The notes: a model not told the origin generated them from the letters alone. DNA of 64,000 nt from Haliotis asinina (GCF_037392515.1 NC_090288.1:13125969-13189968); one strand, 5' to 3'; counted from the stretch's first letter, positions 11,127-23,005 are shown. A program made the numbers and translations.

Positions 11127-12199
11127 TCAGCTCTTGGACCTTTCCAAAGCAATCTTTTTCCTTTCCTTTTCAATCAACTCGTCCATGTCCTGTAAATAAA
11201 CATACAATCAGAGAGTGCAGCTTAGGGCTGTCACAATTCACTCCTCTAACACTGTACAATCAGCAAGTCAAACAGTATGTATACCAACATCCAATGGCCA
11301 ATCAAAAATCATAATATTTCCGATGATCTATGGCCCTATAATTTTATTACCTCCCTCTACTTTCTTTTCATCCAATCAGGTGTCTACGCTGGGAATTTGA
11401 GCATACCAATCACATCTAACTTTCGCTTTTTAAATTATTTTTAACTGATTAAACTTGGGAACACAAATCATGCAGAGGAATTTTGAAAGGGGTAGAATGA
11501 GTTCTTGCATATAGTTCTCTAAAGTTTCGCACCTGACAATTTGTTTACATGATCTCACCCAAATCTGAGTTGCACTGCAAACAAACCTTCATAGCTGCGA
11601 CCACTATCTTTGTTGACACTGGCAAGCTACATTGTAACGGTGACTCAGCTGATTGGCTACTGTGAGAATGGGAGCCAGCAAAGGGAGCCTCAGATGCATC
11701 CAAGGTATAGTGGAGATTTATACGTATACCCTTGGGATATCGAGGATGATGTACCTACATCCAAACCACAATCAACAAATCTTACAAAATGTCTGCCAAC
11801 ATCCAAATGAGGAACATCAAGTCAAACATGTGTCCCTACATACAATAGCCAATCAGTAAGTCAAACATTATGTATACCCACATACAATAGCCAATCAGCA
11901 AGTCAAACATTATGTATACCTACATCCAATAGCCAATCAGCAAGTCATACATTATGTATACCCACATCCAATAGCCAATCAACAAGTCCAACATTATGTA
12001 TACCCACATCCAATGGTCAATCAACCTTTCAAACATTATGTATACCCACATCCAATAGCCAATCAACAAGTCAAACATTCTGTGTACCTACATCCAGCGG
12101 GCGATACATCATGTGTATTGTCTGTGACCCAGCAAACATGGACAACATAGCTGCTGCTGTGAAGCGCAGATATCGGCCCCAGGTCACACCAGCAGGCAT
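11127..12199 (-). CDS. UQCC6: UQCC6 (Brawnin/C12orf73), mitochondrial complex III assembly peptide, second cistron
   Basis: Two exons, 12199-12092 and 11189-11127 (TGA), joined across a 902-bp GT-AG intron in phase 0, encode 56 residues. The N-terminus MPAGVTWGRYL, the hydrophobic segment around residues 11-25, the following H..YRPLD and the Lys/Glu-rich helical tail match the Brawnin family (human MPAGV..YLK..., ...YYRPDLTIPE). The product is a small inner-membrane protein needed for complex III assembly. There is no separate promoter: the ATG lies 42 nt downstream of the UQCC5 stop codon inside the same exon, so it reads as the second cistron of one mRNA. The start context has A at -3 (ATCATGC). 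Oddity: the donor after residue 36 is part of a 42-bp tandem repeat that fills much of the intron. Length fits the family (about 60-70 residues). Confidence 0.92.
11806..12095. repeat. 42-bp minisatellite at the UQCC6 splice donor
   Basis: GCCAATCA-type anchors recur at 11848, 11890, 11932, 11974, 12016 and 12058, an exact 42-bp period. On the - strand the unit includes TTGGATGTGGGTATAC or TTGGATGTAGGTATAC, a copy of the real exon end and donor CTGGAT|GTAGGT at 12092/12091. A related fragment lies at 11255-11300. Confidence 0.9.
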
Positions 12200-12241
12200 G
12201 ATGAGATGTAAAGAAACCAGTATTCAAGTGATACAATCAAC
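12200..12241 (-). other. 42-nt intercistronic spacer between UQCC5 stop and UQCC6 start
   Basis: The spacer is pyrimidine-rich at its 3' half (GGTTTCTTTACATCTCATC before the ATG). It contains no ATG, no AG acceptor with an obvious tract, and no poly(A) signal. The two frames therefore appear to be read from one mRNA, by leaky scanning or reinitiation, rather than from separate transcripts. Confidence 0.8.
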
Positions 12242-14861
12242 CTAGGATGATGCTTCCTCAAGCTCTAGAGCTTTTCTGATGGCTTGCTTTCTCTTGTATA
12301 CAGAATCTGAAATGACCAGAAAACGGTTCAGATACTCTTGTGAATACCAAGATTATATACTTAGCCTGTGGTCTGTAGCTTGAGTAAATTCTTTGAGTGG
12401 CATGTTTAGAAGTTGGTGAATCAGGTAAGGACAAACTTTATGGATGAGCAACTTCTTTAATCGGGTGAAGCGACGTTTTGATACAGCTTCTTGTATCGTC
12501 AAGCGAGTATGAGCATACAGCTTCGTGTATCGTTGTCAGGCAAGTATGAGCATACAGCCTCGTGTATCGTTGTCAAGCAAGTATGAGCATACAGCCTCGT
12601 GTATCGTTGTCAAGCAAGTATGAGCATACAGCTTCTTGTATCGTCAAGCAAGTATGAGCATACAGCTTCATGTATCATTGTCAAACAAGTATGAGCATAC
12701 AGCCTCGTGTATCATTGTCAAGCAAGTATGAGCATACAGCTTCGTGTATCGTTGTCAAGCAAGTATGAGCATACAGCTTCGTGTATCGTTGTCAAGCAAG
12801 TAAGAGCAAGTTGATACAAGAAGCTGTATCGAAATGTTGCTTCACCTGATTAAAGAAGTTGCTCATCCATAAAGTTTGTCCTTATCTGTAGCTTGAGCAA
12901 CCAATAATACAAGAAGACAAAGTCATCAGTATCCCCCACAATGGTAAAATAATCTTCATGAAAATGTCAAGGTGATTTAACTATGGATCCATGTTGTCCC
13001 AGTGGTTGATGAATGATGGCATGATAAATATGTCTTCTTCCCATTGATCTAATGGAAATATACATATGTAAACTATCTATACACTAGCATGCTTGTATCA
13101 ACAACCGTCTGCCTGAGTTCTTCCACAGTCTGATGCACCCCAGTAATGCTGATACAGAAACAGAGTGGCACTGTTGATTTATGTCATTAGGTTCTTGAAT
13201 ACCCAGAAGGTAGATACAGGGTATTGAAAGGTTTTAAAGACCTGCTCCTGAAAGGTGCACTACCACCAATTTCAAAGTAGAACTTGTTGCCATCCTCAAT
13301 GCCAAAACAATTTATTCAGAAATCCATAACTATCAAAAACAAACAGTTCACTACCAGACCTTTCTATGTGCCTAGTTTGGTGAAAAAACATCTAACAGTT
13401 TTTAAGTTCTCCACATGAAAAGTACCATCACCAGTTTCAGTTGAAATCAAACTTATTGTCATAGAAACACAAGTTTTGTTTTACTCATAAATCCAAAACT
13501 ATCAAAAGGCACCAGTTCACCACTAGAACTATCTATGTGCCAAGTTTGGTGAAGAAGTACATTGAACTGTTTTAAAGTTCTGCACCGGAAATGAGCACAA
13601 CCACCAGTTTCAGTTGAAGTCAAATTTTATTCAGAAATCCAAAACTGAGGAACAGCATCAGTTCTCCAAAAATAAATATTTATTGATTTTCATGATCTAC
13701 TAAGATGAATTTGCACAGATGGAAAGACAGTATCCAAAGTAATAGTAAAAGTTGTAGTCAAATGGGCAGAGACTAAAAGTCAAATTGAACAAAACCAAAA
13801 CTCAAAAAAGGCCAAGAAAAGGGCCAAAAATTTATTTTCATAAATTACATAATAAAATAGTGCTTCATTTGTTGACGATAAATGAAATTTGAACACCAAG
13901 GCAGACAAACTTGTCTCAGTCCAAGTAAGTCCTCAGGTAAGCAGTACATTGTACTTCCTATTAACTGATTCCTAATTAGTCGTTAATTGATCCATAACCG
14001 TTGAATGAACTTCCTTGTTAATTGGAGATGTTAACAATCAAAACCCTATTTGTGACTAGATTTATACATGTCAGCAACCAGTTATCCCCAACACCTGGCT
14101 GTAGAGCTTGAAAAGATAGCTTGACTTGTACTTAACCACAGTACTTCACACATAGACACATCACAAAAGCAATAGGCTACGAGAGTTCAACTCAAGCTGT
14201 CTGTTCAAGCGCAGCTGCTTGGTGTTGGCAATAACTGGTCGCTAGCCAGTAGAGTATCTGAGTGAGTTTAGTTTTTTGCCAAGCTCAGCAATATTCAAGC
14301 TACATGGAGGCGGTCTGCAAATAATCGAGACAATCCAGTGATCAACAGCATGAGCATTGATCTTAGCAATTGGGAACCGATGACATGTGAAGTCAGCGCT
14401 AGTCGCCTCTTACAACAAGCATACTCGCCTTTTATGGCAAGCATGGGTTGCTAAAGACCTGTTCTACCCCGGATCTTCACGGGTAAGTACTAAAGTAGGT
14501 GTATTCAAGGTATGTCACTGGCATTGTCAGTCACCTGTTCACTTGATACTCTGTAAGAGGGTTACTGCTGTATCAAATTTGTTTAATTGTATGTTATGTT
14601 GAAATGGAAGTGTTGTGTCCGATAAAGTACACAAATCACGGAGAGGTAAATTTGACCTTCAAAATCACTGTCATCATGTGATCGAAAATTGAACAAATTG
14701 TTCCACTTACAAAAGTTAACTTCTCCAACATGCCACTTGATCATTGAAAATTCAACAGTAGCTCCAAGAACAAAGAAGCAAGGAAGGAATCTGTAAATGC
14801 CAAAAGTTCGCTTTCCTGGCCATTTGTCTATAACAGATCGAATAAATTGATCGACTGACAT
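12242..14861 (-). CDS. UQCC5: UQCC5 (SMIM4), mitochondrial complex III assembly factor, first cistron
   Basis: Exon 14861-14711 (ATG at 14861-14859) and exon 12306-12242 (TAG) join in phase 1 across a 2404-bp intron and encode 71 residues. The core PGKRTFGIYRFLPCFFVLGA, the following TVEFSMIKWHVGEVNFY and the basic VYKRK tail align with human SMIM4 (PGKQRFGIYRFLPFFFVLGG..., VGQETFYDVYRRK). It is a single-pass inner-membrane protein, with the membrane segment about residues 22-38, that acts with UQCC6 in complex III assembly. The start is chosen by the family length (about 70) and A at -3. The next cistron starts 42 nt after the stop in the same exon, with no ATG in the spacer. Two short upstream ORFs precede the ATG. 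The promoter carries NRF1- and YY1-like sites, typical of nuclear genes for mitochondrial proteins. Confidence 0.93.
12422..12888. mobile_element. Fold-back element with about 75-bp inverted repeats and a tandem-repeat core
   Basis: Left arm GGTAAGGACAAACTTTATGG.. and right arm ..CCATAAAGTTTGTCCTTATC are near-perfect inverted copies that extend through GATACAGCTTCTTGTATC. Between them are about nine copies of a 35-40 bp unit with AGTATGAGCATACAGC and TTCGTGTATCGTTGTCAAGC. No transposase frame. It lies in the UQCC5 intron. Confidence 0.75.
12889..14249. other. Rest of UQCC5 intron
   Basis: No exon seen. At about 13240-13665 there are 2.5 diverged tandem copies of a roughly 185-bp unit (CCACCAGTTTCAGTTGAA..TCTATGTGCCAAGTTTGGTG..). 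The remainder is AT-rich. Confidence 0.55.
14250..14490 (-). repeat. SINE-like repeat, family A (inverted)
   Basis: GTGAGTTTAGTTTTTTGCCA, CAGCAATATTCAAGCTACAT, CAATTGGGAACCGATGACAT and GCAAGCATGGGTTGCTAAAG are the reverse complement of the family A blocks. Confidence 0.75.
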
Positions 14862-14905
14862 TATTACATTGTGTAAACAAGGAATTCGTGCATGGCTAAA
14901 TGGGC

Positions 14906-14916
14906 GCGGCCATTTT
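14906..14916 (-). promoter_or_regulatory. YY1-like site (AAAATGGCCGC)
   Basis: Fits the AANATGGCNGC motif that often sits just downstream of the start in promoters of mitochondrial genes. Its ATG also opens a five-codon upstream ORF ending TAG. Confidence 0.5.
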
Positions 14917-14924
14917 GTTCTTTA

Positions 14925-14936
14925 ACGCATGCGCAA
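14925..14936 (-). promoter_or_regulatory. NRF1-like binding site
   Basis: TTGCGCATGCGT on the - strand; the core GCGCATGCG matches the NRF-1 consensus YGCGCAYGCGCR apart from the ends. NRF-1 controls many nuclear genes of the respiratory chain. Confidence 0.6.
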
Positions 14937-17900
14937 TGGGAGTAATAGCGAATTGCTGCTTTATAAAACTATATTTGATTGGGTCCTTTGTAATCACTTT
15001 GGCCAATCAGTAGTAGTTTGTTAATCGGGCCACTGTTCGAAACAAAGCCAACATGGAGTGAACTGGCGCTCGCTGAAGCTGGAAAAAAATCTCACTGAAG
15101 GTACATCTAGAGGCTCCCGCGGTAAATGCTATTGATCGTCGTTATCTTTAACGCTCTCTTTCCCCGTTGCTCCTTCCTTTCGGCCCAACATCAATGCGAT
15201 CGCAGAGTAGAGCTGCATGAAAATTACAGCAAATGTCATATCATCAAAACCTTTTCTTGTAGATCATCATCCGCTGACATTACATTATGGAAGGTTGTTA
15301 TTTCATGTTCGATTTTTTAAACATCAAAACTAGCTCTTCATATCAAACGGCAGTTTCCCATCAAGTTGTGACTACAGGGACTGGTTTTTGTATTGGGAAC
15401 CAAATTTGGATATTTCTTCGTGGTAAATTGGTTGCGTTGCCGATTTTGTCGACACGTTGTAGTGAAAACGTTTCTCCCAGATCTAGGTCTAATCACCCAG
15501 TCCAGTGCGACCATGTTAATTAGCATCTGCAGATGATATTTATACATGGAAAATGAGAGAAAATTCACATCGAAATCGTTATTGTTTGTGAACAATATTA
15601 CTTTGGACTAATTTTGGACCATTGTGGGCCAGGTGTAAACTGTCAGATCTAGAATATCAGAGACTGCCATTATTGTGTTTTTGATTTTACATGTCTCGTT
15701 CCATAGGATCACTTTCCTGTATGATTTGTAACCTAATTCCACTTCTAAGTACTTTCAAGCTTTGATGTCCCATATAATATTCTCATTAAAAGTAAAATAA
15801 TCACACTATTATTGCAATTTGTATATATAACTTCTTGAACAGAAAAAAGGCTTATTACTCATCTTTTTACCAAATCCCTGGAAGTTCACATTGTCTTGAC
15901 ACATCATCTCTTTGTTGTATTTGTTATGAAAATATTGCAGATCTTTAATGTTAGTAAGCATGAAAGGCAGTATCTGGTACTGGCATTTTGTGTCAGATGT
16001 CATGCATTCTGAGCTTACTCTTCTGGCAACCTCATAAAAATATCTTGTTCGTCTTTTGAACCCAAAAAATCATTTTCAATTTGCATTCACTATTAATAAA
16101 GTTAGTATGATGTTTACTGAAATTTTATGTTAGTGTAAAATATCTTTTCACATGTTTGACACAGGTTGAAATGTTATGATTTGGATATCGGTGTCACTAA
16201 TTTGAATAGTTACTTTAGAATTACAAGTATCTTATTATCGTAATTATGGCATACTTGTGATTGTGGATATCACTGAGGGTAATTAAAATAATTCAACATA
16301 AACATGGCATGTCATCACTGGTCATCATTAGCAGGTAATACAATGCACATCATCCTTGTGATAATGAGGGGTATGTGATGTAGTCAAATGGAGAAAGTGT
16401 TGGCTAATCAATCAAAAGAGAAGTGTTTGATTTCCCTCATGGATGCATTCTGTGAACTATGTGGTATACCCCTTGTGTGATGCATAGTTGTGACATGTGT
16501 CAAGAACTCTGTCACAAGTGTATAGAATGGATGCAGAAAATATACAGTATAGGGGTGTTTCCTGTTCTCACGGGTTTCCTATTCTCGCGGTAAACACATT
16601 TTCTGCCGAGGTCGATGATGCGTGATACTTAGCGGTTGTTTACATCATTGACCAGTAACTAGGAAGTGGCCCAAGTCTGTGAATTATCAAATATGTGCAG
16701 TGTAACAAATACTCGTGAGTTTAACCAACTTGGAAAAATCATAACTCCCCCACCCCACACCCCCCCACCCTTCCTGATAAGATTCCCCTTCCTTACACCT
16801 AATAACGTTACTTTGTTACTTTCTCGTTGTACCACGAGAATAGGAGAGTCTCGAAATGTCAGCAGCGTCTGGAAATGTCAGCAGCGGAGGACCATGTTTT
16901 CCTTCAAACTCAAGTGAGATAATACACTTGATGGATCAAGCAGGTGATAGATGCAGATGTTAGAGTGGAAATCTCTTCATTTAAAAACAAGCATACATAC
17001 GAAAAGAACTGTTTATATTATTTTTTAGCTGATATTTGTAAGTACAGCGAGAATAGGAGACGTCAGTATATACTGCGTTACGACAGATGCACATTATAAT
17101 TCACCTTGCCACATTCTTGACAAGAAGTAAAATTATAAACTTCCTGTAAATAAAGTTATTATTGCTCTTACCGATAAGAAAACTACATCCTTTCACTAAT
17201 TTTCTCTAAATATATATTTCCTGAAAGAACTTTAACGGTGGTTAAAGCAGTTTTGAATTCTACTGACAAGTTATTGTATGAGGACGCCGTCGGTTCCAAA
17301 TGCATTACCGTGATTCAAATACTCAATAACACCCGGAAATTGGCCAACACATGATGTTTATCTCCTAAATATAATCCTTTCAGAGCTGATTTAACTGAGG
17401 ATCCTTTTTGTGCCAGTAGTTGTTAAACATGCTAAATGTGACATGTGCTCCATTGGTGTGTGGGTGACCTAAGGAAAGATTATGAAAGCTTATTCTGGTC
17501 AAAACTGAAACTTTGCACAAACATGCAAAACTAGGTTTCATCTTGGGGGAGGGGACATTTGTTGAAAATATGAAAATGGACAGTGCATTAACTTGATTAT
17601 TATTGACATTACATTTGTTATAATGATCATGAATATGAAACTTGGGCTCAGTATTACTCGTTGCACAGAGCAGTGGACTAGCAGCTAGTCTCTGAAATGG
17701 ACATATTTTACTGAAAAAATGTTCATAGTGAAAAAACATAATATAATGAAATGGAGCCATGAGTTTTTCTTCATTTTCAGAGACTAAACAAATCTGTAGA
17801 GCGATAATTTCTTGGAATTTCTCAACACATGCAAAGATTCTTATCACCCATTACTGACACGCCACTGAAGGTGTATGTGACAGGACTTTTTATTGCCCCC

Positions 17901-18379
17901 AACATCAACCTACCCAGCCGGACCCTAACTCCCTCTCACAGTGGTGTGGGCAGCTCAGGGGAAGTATCAAGTGTCACAACCAGATAGCTCAGGGTTAGCA
18001 TCTCTTGAGACTAATTCTATGGCTGGAAAACTGGATGTATCCAAAACTCCAACAAAGATATCAAATATAATTTTTCTGTCAAATCAAAATATTCTGTCTG
18101 CATTATAAACGGCAGTTTGATTGAAATCACATGGAACAGGAGAAAACTGTTTATTGGAAGTAGTAGAGTAGTAAACAGAGCCATGTTTTTGATTGAAATG
18201 TTTTGCAAGTAACAGTTAACAGGAAATGTTCAACACACACAGTGTGTAGAAAATGTTCACATGAGGTCACTCATATGGACAATACTTTGTGCTGTCTTGT
18301 AAAACCCTTTGAAAGACTGCCATCGATTTGTACCAGTCCTGTGGAACTGAAGTCACAAAACAACTGAGATAGAAAAAAC

Positions 18380-18928
18380 AGTCTGTTGTACAGATACTGA
18401 AGCAAATATATCCAAGAAAACCCATGCAAGTCTAGAAAATGTAGCAAGTCTACATTCCCTTAGCTTCTGCAAATGAAGAAAGTCTCAGTCTCCATTTTAT
18501 TATGTTATTCTTATTTTTTTACTATGACCTTTTCCCAGTAAAATATGTTCATTTCAGAGAGTAGTTGTTAGTCTACCGAAGACATTGTGAGTCAAGGGAC
18601 TCACTCAGGAAGACAATATCCCAGGAAGGAAGATCAGGAATTTTGGATAAAAAATACCCCGACACATGTTGCCTGGCGATGAGAGGACAGGGCAGGAGGT
18701 CCTAGCCAAGTGTGGGGCCATGGGGGAGCTGTGGGGGAGCCTCTCCATGAATTTATACTAAACACCAGTGACAGCTAGAGATCAACCGATAATTACTAAC
18801 CATATACTGGCTATGAATTCAACAGATTGGTACACACCCTGAAGCTATGGAAATCTAGACTTGCCACATTTTCTAGACTTGCATGGACTTTTTAGGATAT
18901 TTATACTTCAGCGTCTGTACAACAGACT
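18380..18928. mobile_element. Inverted-repeat (MITE/fold-back) element, about 549 bp
   Basis: Left arm CAGTCTGTTGTACAGATACT..CATGCAAGTCTAGAAAATGT and right arm ..CATTTTCTAGACTTGCATGG..GTCTGTACAACAGACT are inverted copies over about 79 bp with some mismatches. No coding frame. Confidence 0.65.
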
Positions 18929-20479
18929 AAGAGTCTTACAAACCCTAGGAGAAGGTCCTGACAGCTAACTTTTCACATGACCAATCAGAACACAGCTCAC
19001 CAAATCGCTGTAGTTTCATTCACACATACTGTTTGAACCTTTATCTCGAAAATGCTGGTATGTGAACGATTCCAAATGCTGTCTTCTGCACGATCACTTG
19101 TGAGTAATACACTTGCAGTTATTCACAACACTGAGTAAACAGTCGCAGAAAATAGCATTTTCATAAATATTCCAGTTTATCTTGTGGAAACATAAGCTAA
19201 TAAGAGAAAATGCAAAAACACTTCCAGCAGAAACTCAAACTGAATTCTGAAGAATTGAAAAGATTAAACTAGTCAAAGGTGATTTTGAACAGGAACCGTA
19301 AGTCCTGTAGAACCCTAAATAGTAACCATTGAATAAGTGGTCAAATTCGTTCAGCCGTCTCACATTTGATTGGACAGTCATTTGCCACTGAAATGTTAAC
19401 TGATGCCACCTTCTACAAGGGTTTTTTAGACTCAGTATAGCAGTGTAACAAATAATACTGCACCTATGTTTACTTAGCCTGAAATATGTAGGAACAGATA
19501 TATTTCCAGGTATGGAAAAGAGGTTTGTTATTACGAAAAAGAACTCGCTATAGTAAAGATAAATTTGTAAGAATTATAAAGACAAAAAACATTGATGCCA
19601 CTCATTCACATACACTAGTATAATCCCCAACCTAACATCATTCAGACAAGAATGTAAGGCTGCTGACTGGAAGACTTGGGACATTAGGAATGGTCACTAC
19701 ACCTGTTTTATATTCCTGATATTTTATTTGCGAAAAAATAGATTTGCTTTTGCTTCAGGCTTTCATAAAAATGTACGACTCTTGGCAGTATGGTTTTACT
19801 TGATGCATACATGTGGTTCCTGTACTTTCAAGTGCAAGGTTTGAGCGTGAGATACGTTGTTGTTTGTCTTTAAAAAGATAAGTCCCTGATGTGGCACCAT
19901 TAAACATTTATGCAGCAACATTATGACGTCCTGATGGAAAACTGTCAGTCAACAATGCAAAGGAGTGGTGATAAAGCTGGAGCCATAGTCGCTGGTTTAA
20001 CCTCAAATCCACATCGAGAGACTTAAAGTACTTGTTTTCTTCTGCTTGGTGCTTGTCTTTAAAGGGAAGACACAAGGAATGATCTGACCAAAAACAAGGC
20101 ACAATTGTGAAAAGTGACCACTTTCACAATCAATGTCCTCTCTCATAAACATTTAAAGTGTTGAAGATGGTACCTAGAATTTACTCTGCCAAAGTCTTAT
20201 TTTGCCAATTCTCCAAAAGGTAAAGAGTCCTCTGATAGTTACGTTTCAAATGATATTTTTGTTGGAGCAATGTATGCTGGACCAACCGGAATCAAACTGG
20301 CCATCTGAATCAAACCGGCCATCGGAATCAAACTGGCCATCGGAATCAAACTGTGTTATGTCAGGCTGTGAGTTATTTCCTTATTTTGTCCAAGCAATGA
20401 AAACACATAAAACTGTAAACATGATCCGGGATGAGTTTTCCTTAGTACCAGATATTGGAGGTTCAGTGATTGAGGGCTT

Positions 20480-20640
20480 GAAGTTTTGAATTTAGTTTTA
20501 AGCCACCTTTAGCAAATTTCCAGCAACACCACAACAGGGGACAGGAGAATGGGCATCACACGTTGTACACATGGGGAATCAAAGCAGGTCTTCAGAATGA
20601 CAAGCAAACACTAACCATTAGGCCACCCCACTGCCCTGAT
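20480..20640 (-). repeat. SINE-like repeat, family B (inverted)
   Basis: GCCACCTTTAGCAAATTTCC, ACATGGGGAATCAAAGC and AACCATTAGGCCACCCCAC (inverted A-box) identify a reverse copy. Confidence 0.65.
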
Positions 20641-22790
20641 AGTGTGTTTGAAACACTAGTTTTTCCAAATCAATATGTTTGTTAGTTTGTCAGCACTATT
20701 TATGCTTCTGATTCTCATTGAAGTGGAACAGGTTTACAATCAGATATCATCAAGCTGAAATAAATGTTTAAAGTTGTGTGAAAGCCAACTTTTTCACTGA
20801 TTTATCAGAAACATCTCCATGTCAGTTCTATTTTTTTTTTAATTGATGTGGTTTGATGATTTCTGAGAAAAAGGTGCAATAAGATGCTGAGAAGATATTT
20901 TTTGTAATTTGATGTGTGTTCATCATATGCATGGATATTGATTATGTTCATGTGACACATATTTGATGCAGTACTTTGTTGCAGGTCCCCTATCCCCAAG
21001 CTCTGGGCCACACCAGTATTTTCCTTCCCAGTATTGGTCACAATAGGAACATGGATGAAAGCGTGCCCATATTGTGAGTATAACCAACCAAAGCTTATGG
21101 CAGCGGATTTACACTAAGCATTAAACAAGTCCAGTTTAGATGTGTGGATTAATATTTAATTTATGCAAATGCAGACAACTGACTCACTGTTTGTTTTGAC
21201 TCAACAGTAATAGAATGCCTAGCGTCTGTGCCAGATGCTTTTGACTCTACCAGTAAGAACACCCCAGTTGAGACTTCTTGTGGAATTTTTATCTTTTTGC
21301 TTAAGATTTGACTTTTGATTGTGTGCAAATGGGCTGTAATAAAACAGCTAGTCATCCTTGCTTATTGCATCAATGAATAATGTACCAGTATACCACTCTT
21401 AAAGTGATGGAATGTGGGCTAAGGTCACTTTGTGGAAGGGAGCCCGAGACCAATTTACAACAACATTTTGTTCTTTTGTTTGGTTAGAATGAGACTGAAG
21501 TTACTGGTTCAGACAGTTACACACTCCATTTTTAATGAAGAGAATGACAATTATCACTGGCCATGTTGCATGGAATCACGTAATGACATTAAAGTAATAC
21601 CATCCCCATCTTTATAAGCAGGAATACCTGTCATGGATAACACTTATCTGATATGAATAAACTCAGACTAAGTTAGAGGTTTAACTCATATCAGTTTGAA
21701 ATATACCAAACTCATGTTCAGAATTCTATGCCACATCACTGACCGGACACAATCATGACATCTCTGAACTGAGGCCAGGGTCTGAAAATTTGTGCTGGTT
21801 CTGTGGTCCCTGACTTAGTGACGAATAGAAATTCATCATAAGTTTGTAGTGGTCCTGGAGGCTACTGAATTTTGTATTGATAGGTCATTAAATCTACAAA
21901 CGTTCTTCAGACAACCGAAGAACAGACTGGACCACTAATTATTATCGACTCACTGGTTCTAATGTCTTGAAGGGAAATTTGAAAGTTTTTTCCCCCTGTT
22001 GAAGCTTGTTTGAAATAAAAGTTAAACTGTTTCTCAACCGGGCATGTTTAATGTTTTTGTATTTTGTAATCAAGATGTTCAAAACTCCAAGCCCATTCTG
22101 TTGTCCCAGTGTCTTCATGCTTCACTGTCTTCATACTTCAGTGTCTTCATACTTTATTGTTTTCATACATCACTATCTTTATACTTCACTGTCTTCATAA
22201 TCCTTGTCACTGTTTTAGCTTCAGCGTTGGTAGTTGTTTCTGTGTAACTGTGTAAACAATATGCAACAACAAATATCAGTGTTATTTCTACTCTGCACCT
22301 GATAGATTTTCTGAAAAGAAAATCATTCACTTGATTATCTGCATATCTTTATCATGTATATAGTTTTACACCTAGCTTCAATTTTGATTTTTCATTAAGT
22401 GGCAAATAAGAGCATGTTTCACCAAAATAGAACATATTTTTGTCTGTTTTGACAACTTTGGCTTTCTGTGTGATTAGTGTTGTATAATCAAAACTGGGTT
22501 TTAGTAAACTTTTACACAGTAGTGATGTGCGTGCAGTAAGGGTGGAATGAAATATAAACACAATTGTATTTACTGTACCAAAGTTTTGCCGAGATTAAAA
22601 AAAGTAATCAGAGTAATTATAAAATCATACAGATCAGTAAGCTACACCATTTCATTACTTTAAAGGACCATCATATTTTCACTTTTGTCCCTTGAAAATA
22701 GTGATTGGGAACCACTGTACCCATAAATTTGACGTTAAAGGTAAATTCCTGCTATGAGTGTATTGTTGTGTGGGCTCTCATGTCAGTTGT

Positions 22791-22920
22791 GGGACATTGT
22801 GGTAGCCTAGTGGTTAAAGTGTTATGCTATCAGCCCGAGTTCATGTGTACAAAGTGTGAAGCATATTTCTGGTGTTCCCTGCTGTGATATTGCTGGGATG
22901 TTGCTAAAAGTGATGTAAAA
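22791..22920 (+). repeat. SINE-like repeat, family B
   Basis: TGTGGTAGCCTAGTGGTTAA (good A-box), CCCGAGTTCATGT (weak B-box), then TTCTGGTGTTCCCTGCTGTG and TTGCTAAAAGTGATGTAAAA. Confidence 0.75.
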
Positions 22921-23005
22921 CTCACTCACTCACTCACTCACTCACTCACTCACTCACTCACTCACTCACTCACTCACTCACTCACTCACTCACTCACTCA
23001 CTCAC
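22921..23005. repeat. (ACTC)n microsatellite, about 85 bp
   Basis: Uninterrupted CTCA units forming the expanded tail of the preceding SINE-like copy. Confidence 0.97.

Larger units (their letters stand above)
14862..15110. promoter_or_regulatory. Putative bidirectional promoter, UQCC5-UQCC6 (-) and TDG (+)
   Basis: A locally GC-richer segment. CCAAT boxes occur on both strands (- strand at 14982-14978, + strand at 15003-15007), with TTTATAAA at about 14960-14967, an NRF1-like site and a YY1-like site. On the + side, 15049-15109 looks like a non-coding first exon: it ends CACTGAAG before gtacat, and its only ATG (ATGGAGTGA) stops after two codons. Transcription starts are not shown directly. 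Confidence 0.6.

Noticed and set aside
11806..12810. Regularly spaced repeats that could suggest a CRISPR array
   Set aside because: Units are directly tandem without unique spacers, and the genome is eukaryotic; these are minisatellites.
16850..16916. Possible first coding exon of TDG (ATGTCAGCAGCG.. before a GTGAGA donor)
   Set aside because: It ends in phase 1, which does not fit the phase-2 start of the 24081 exon; joining gives an early stop.
17380..17847. 155-codon - strand frame in TDG intron 1
   Set aside because: No recognisable motif, odd composition, and about the longest frame expected by chance in this much AT-rich sequence.
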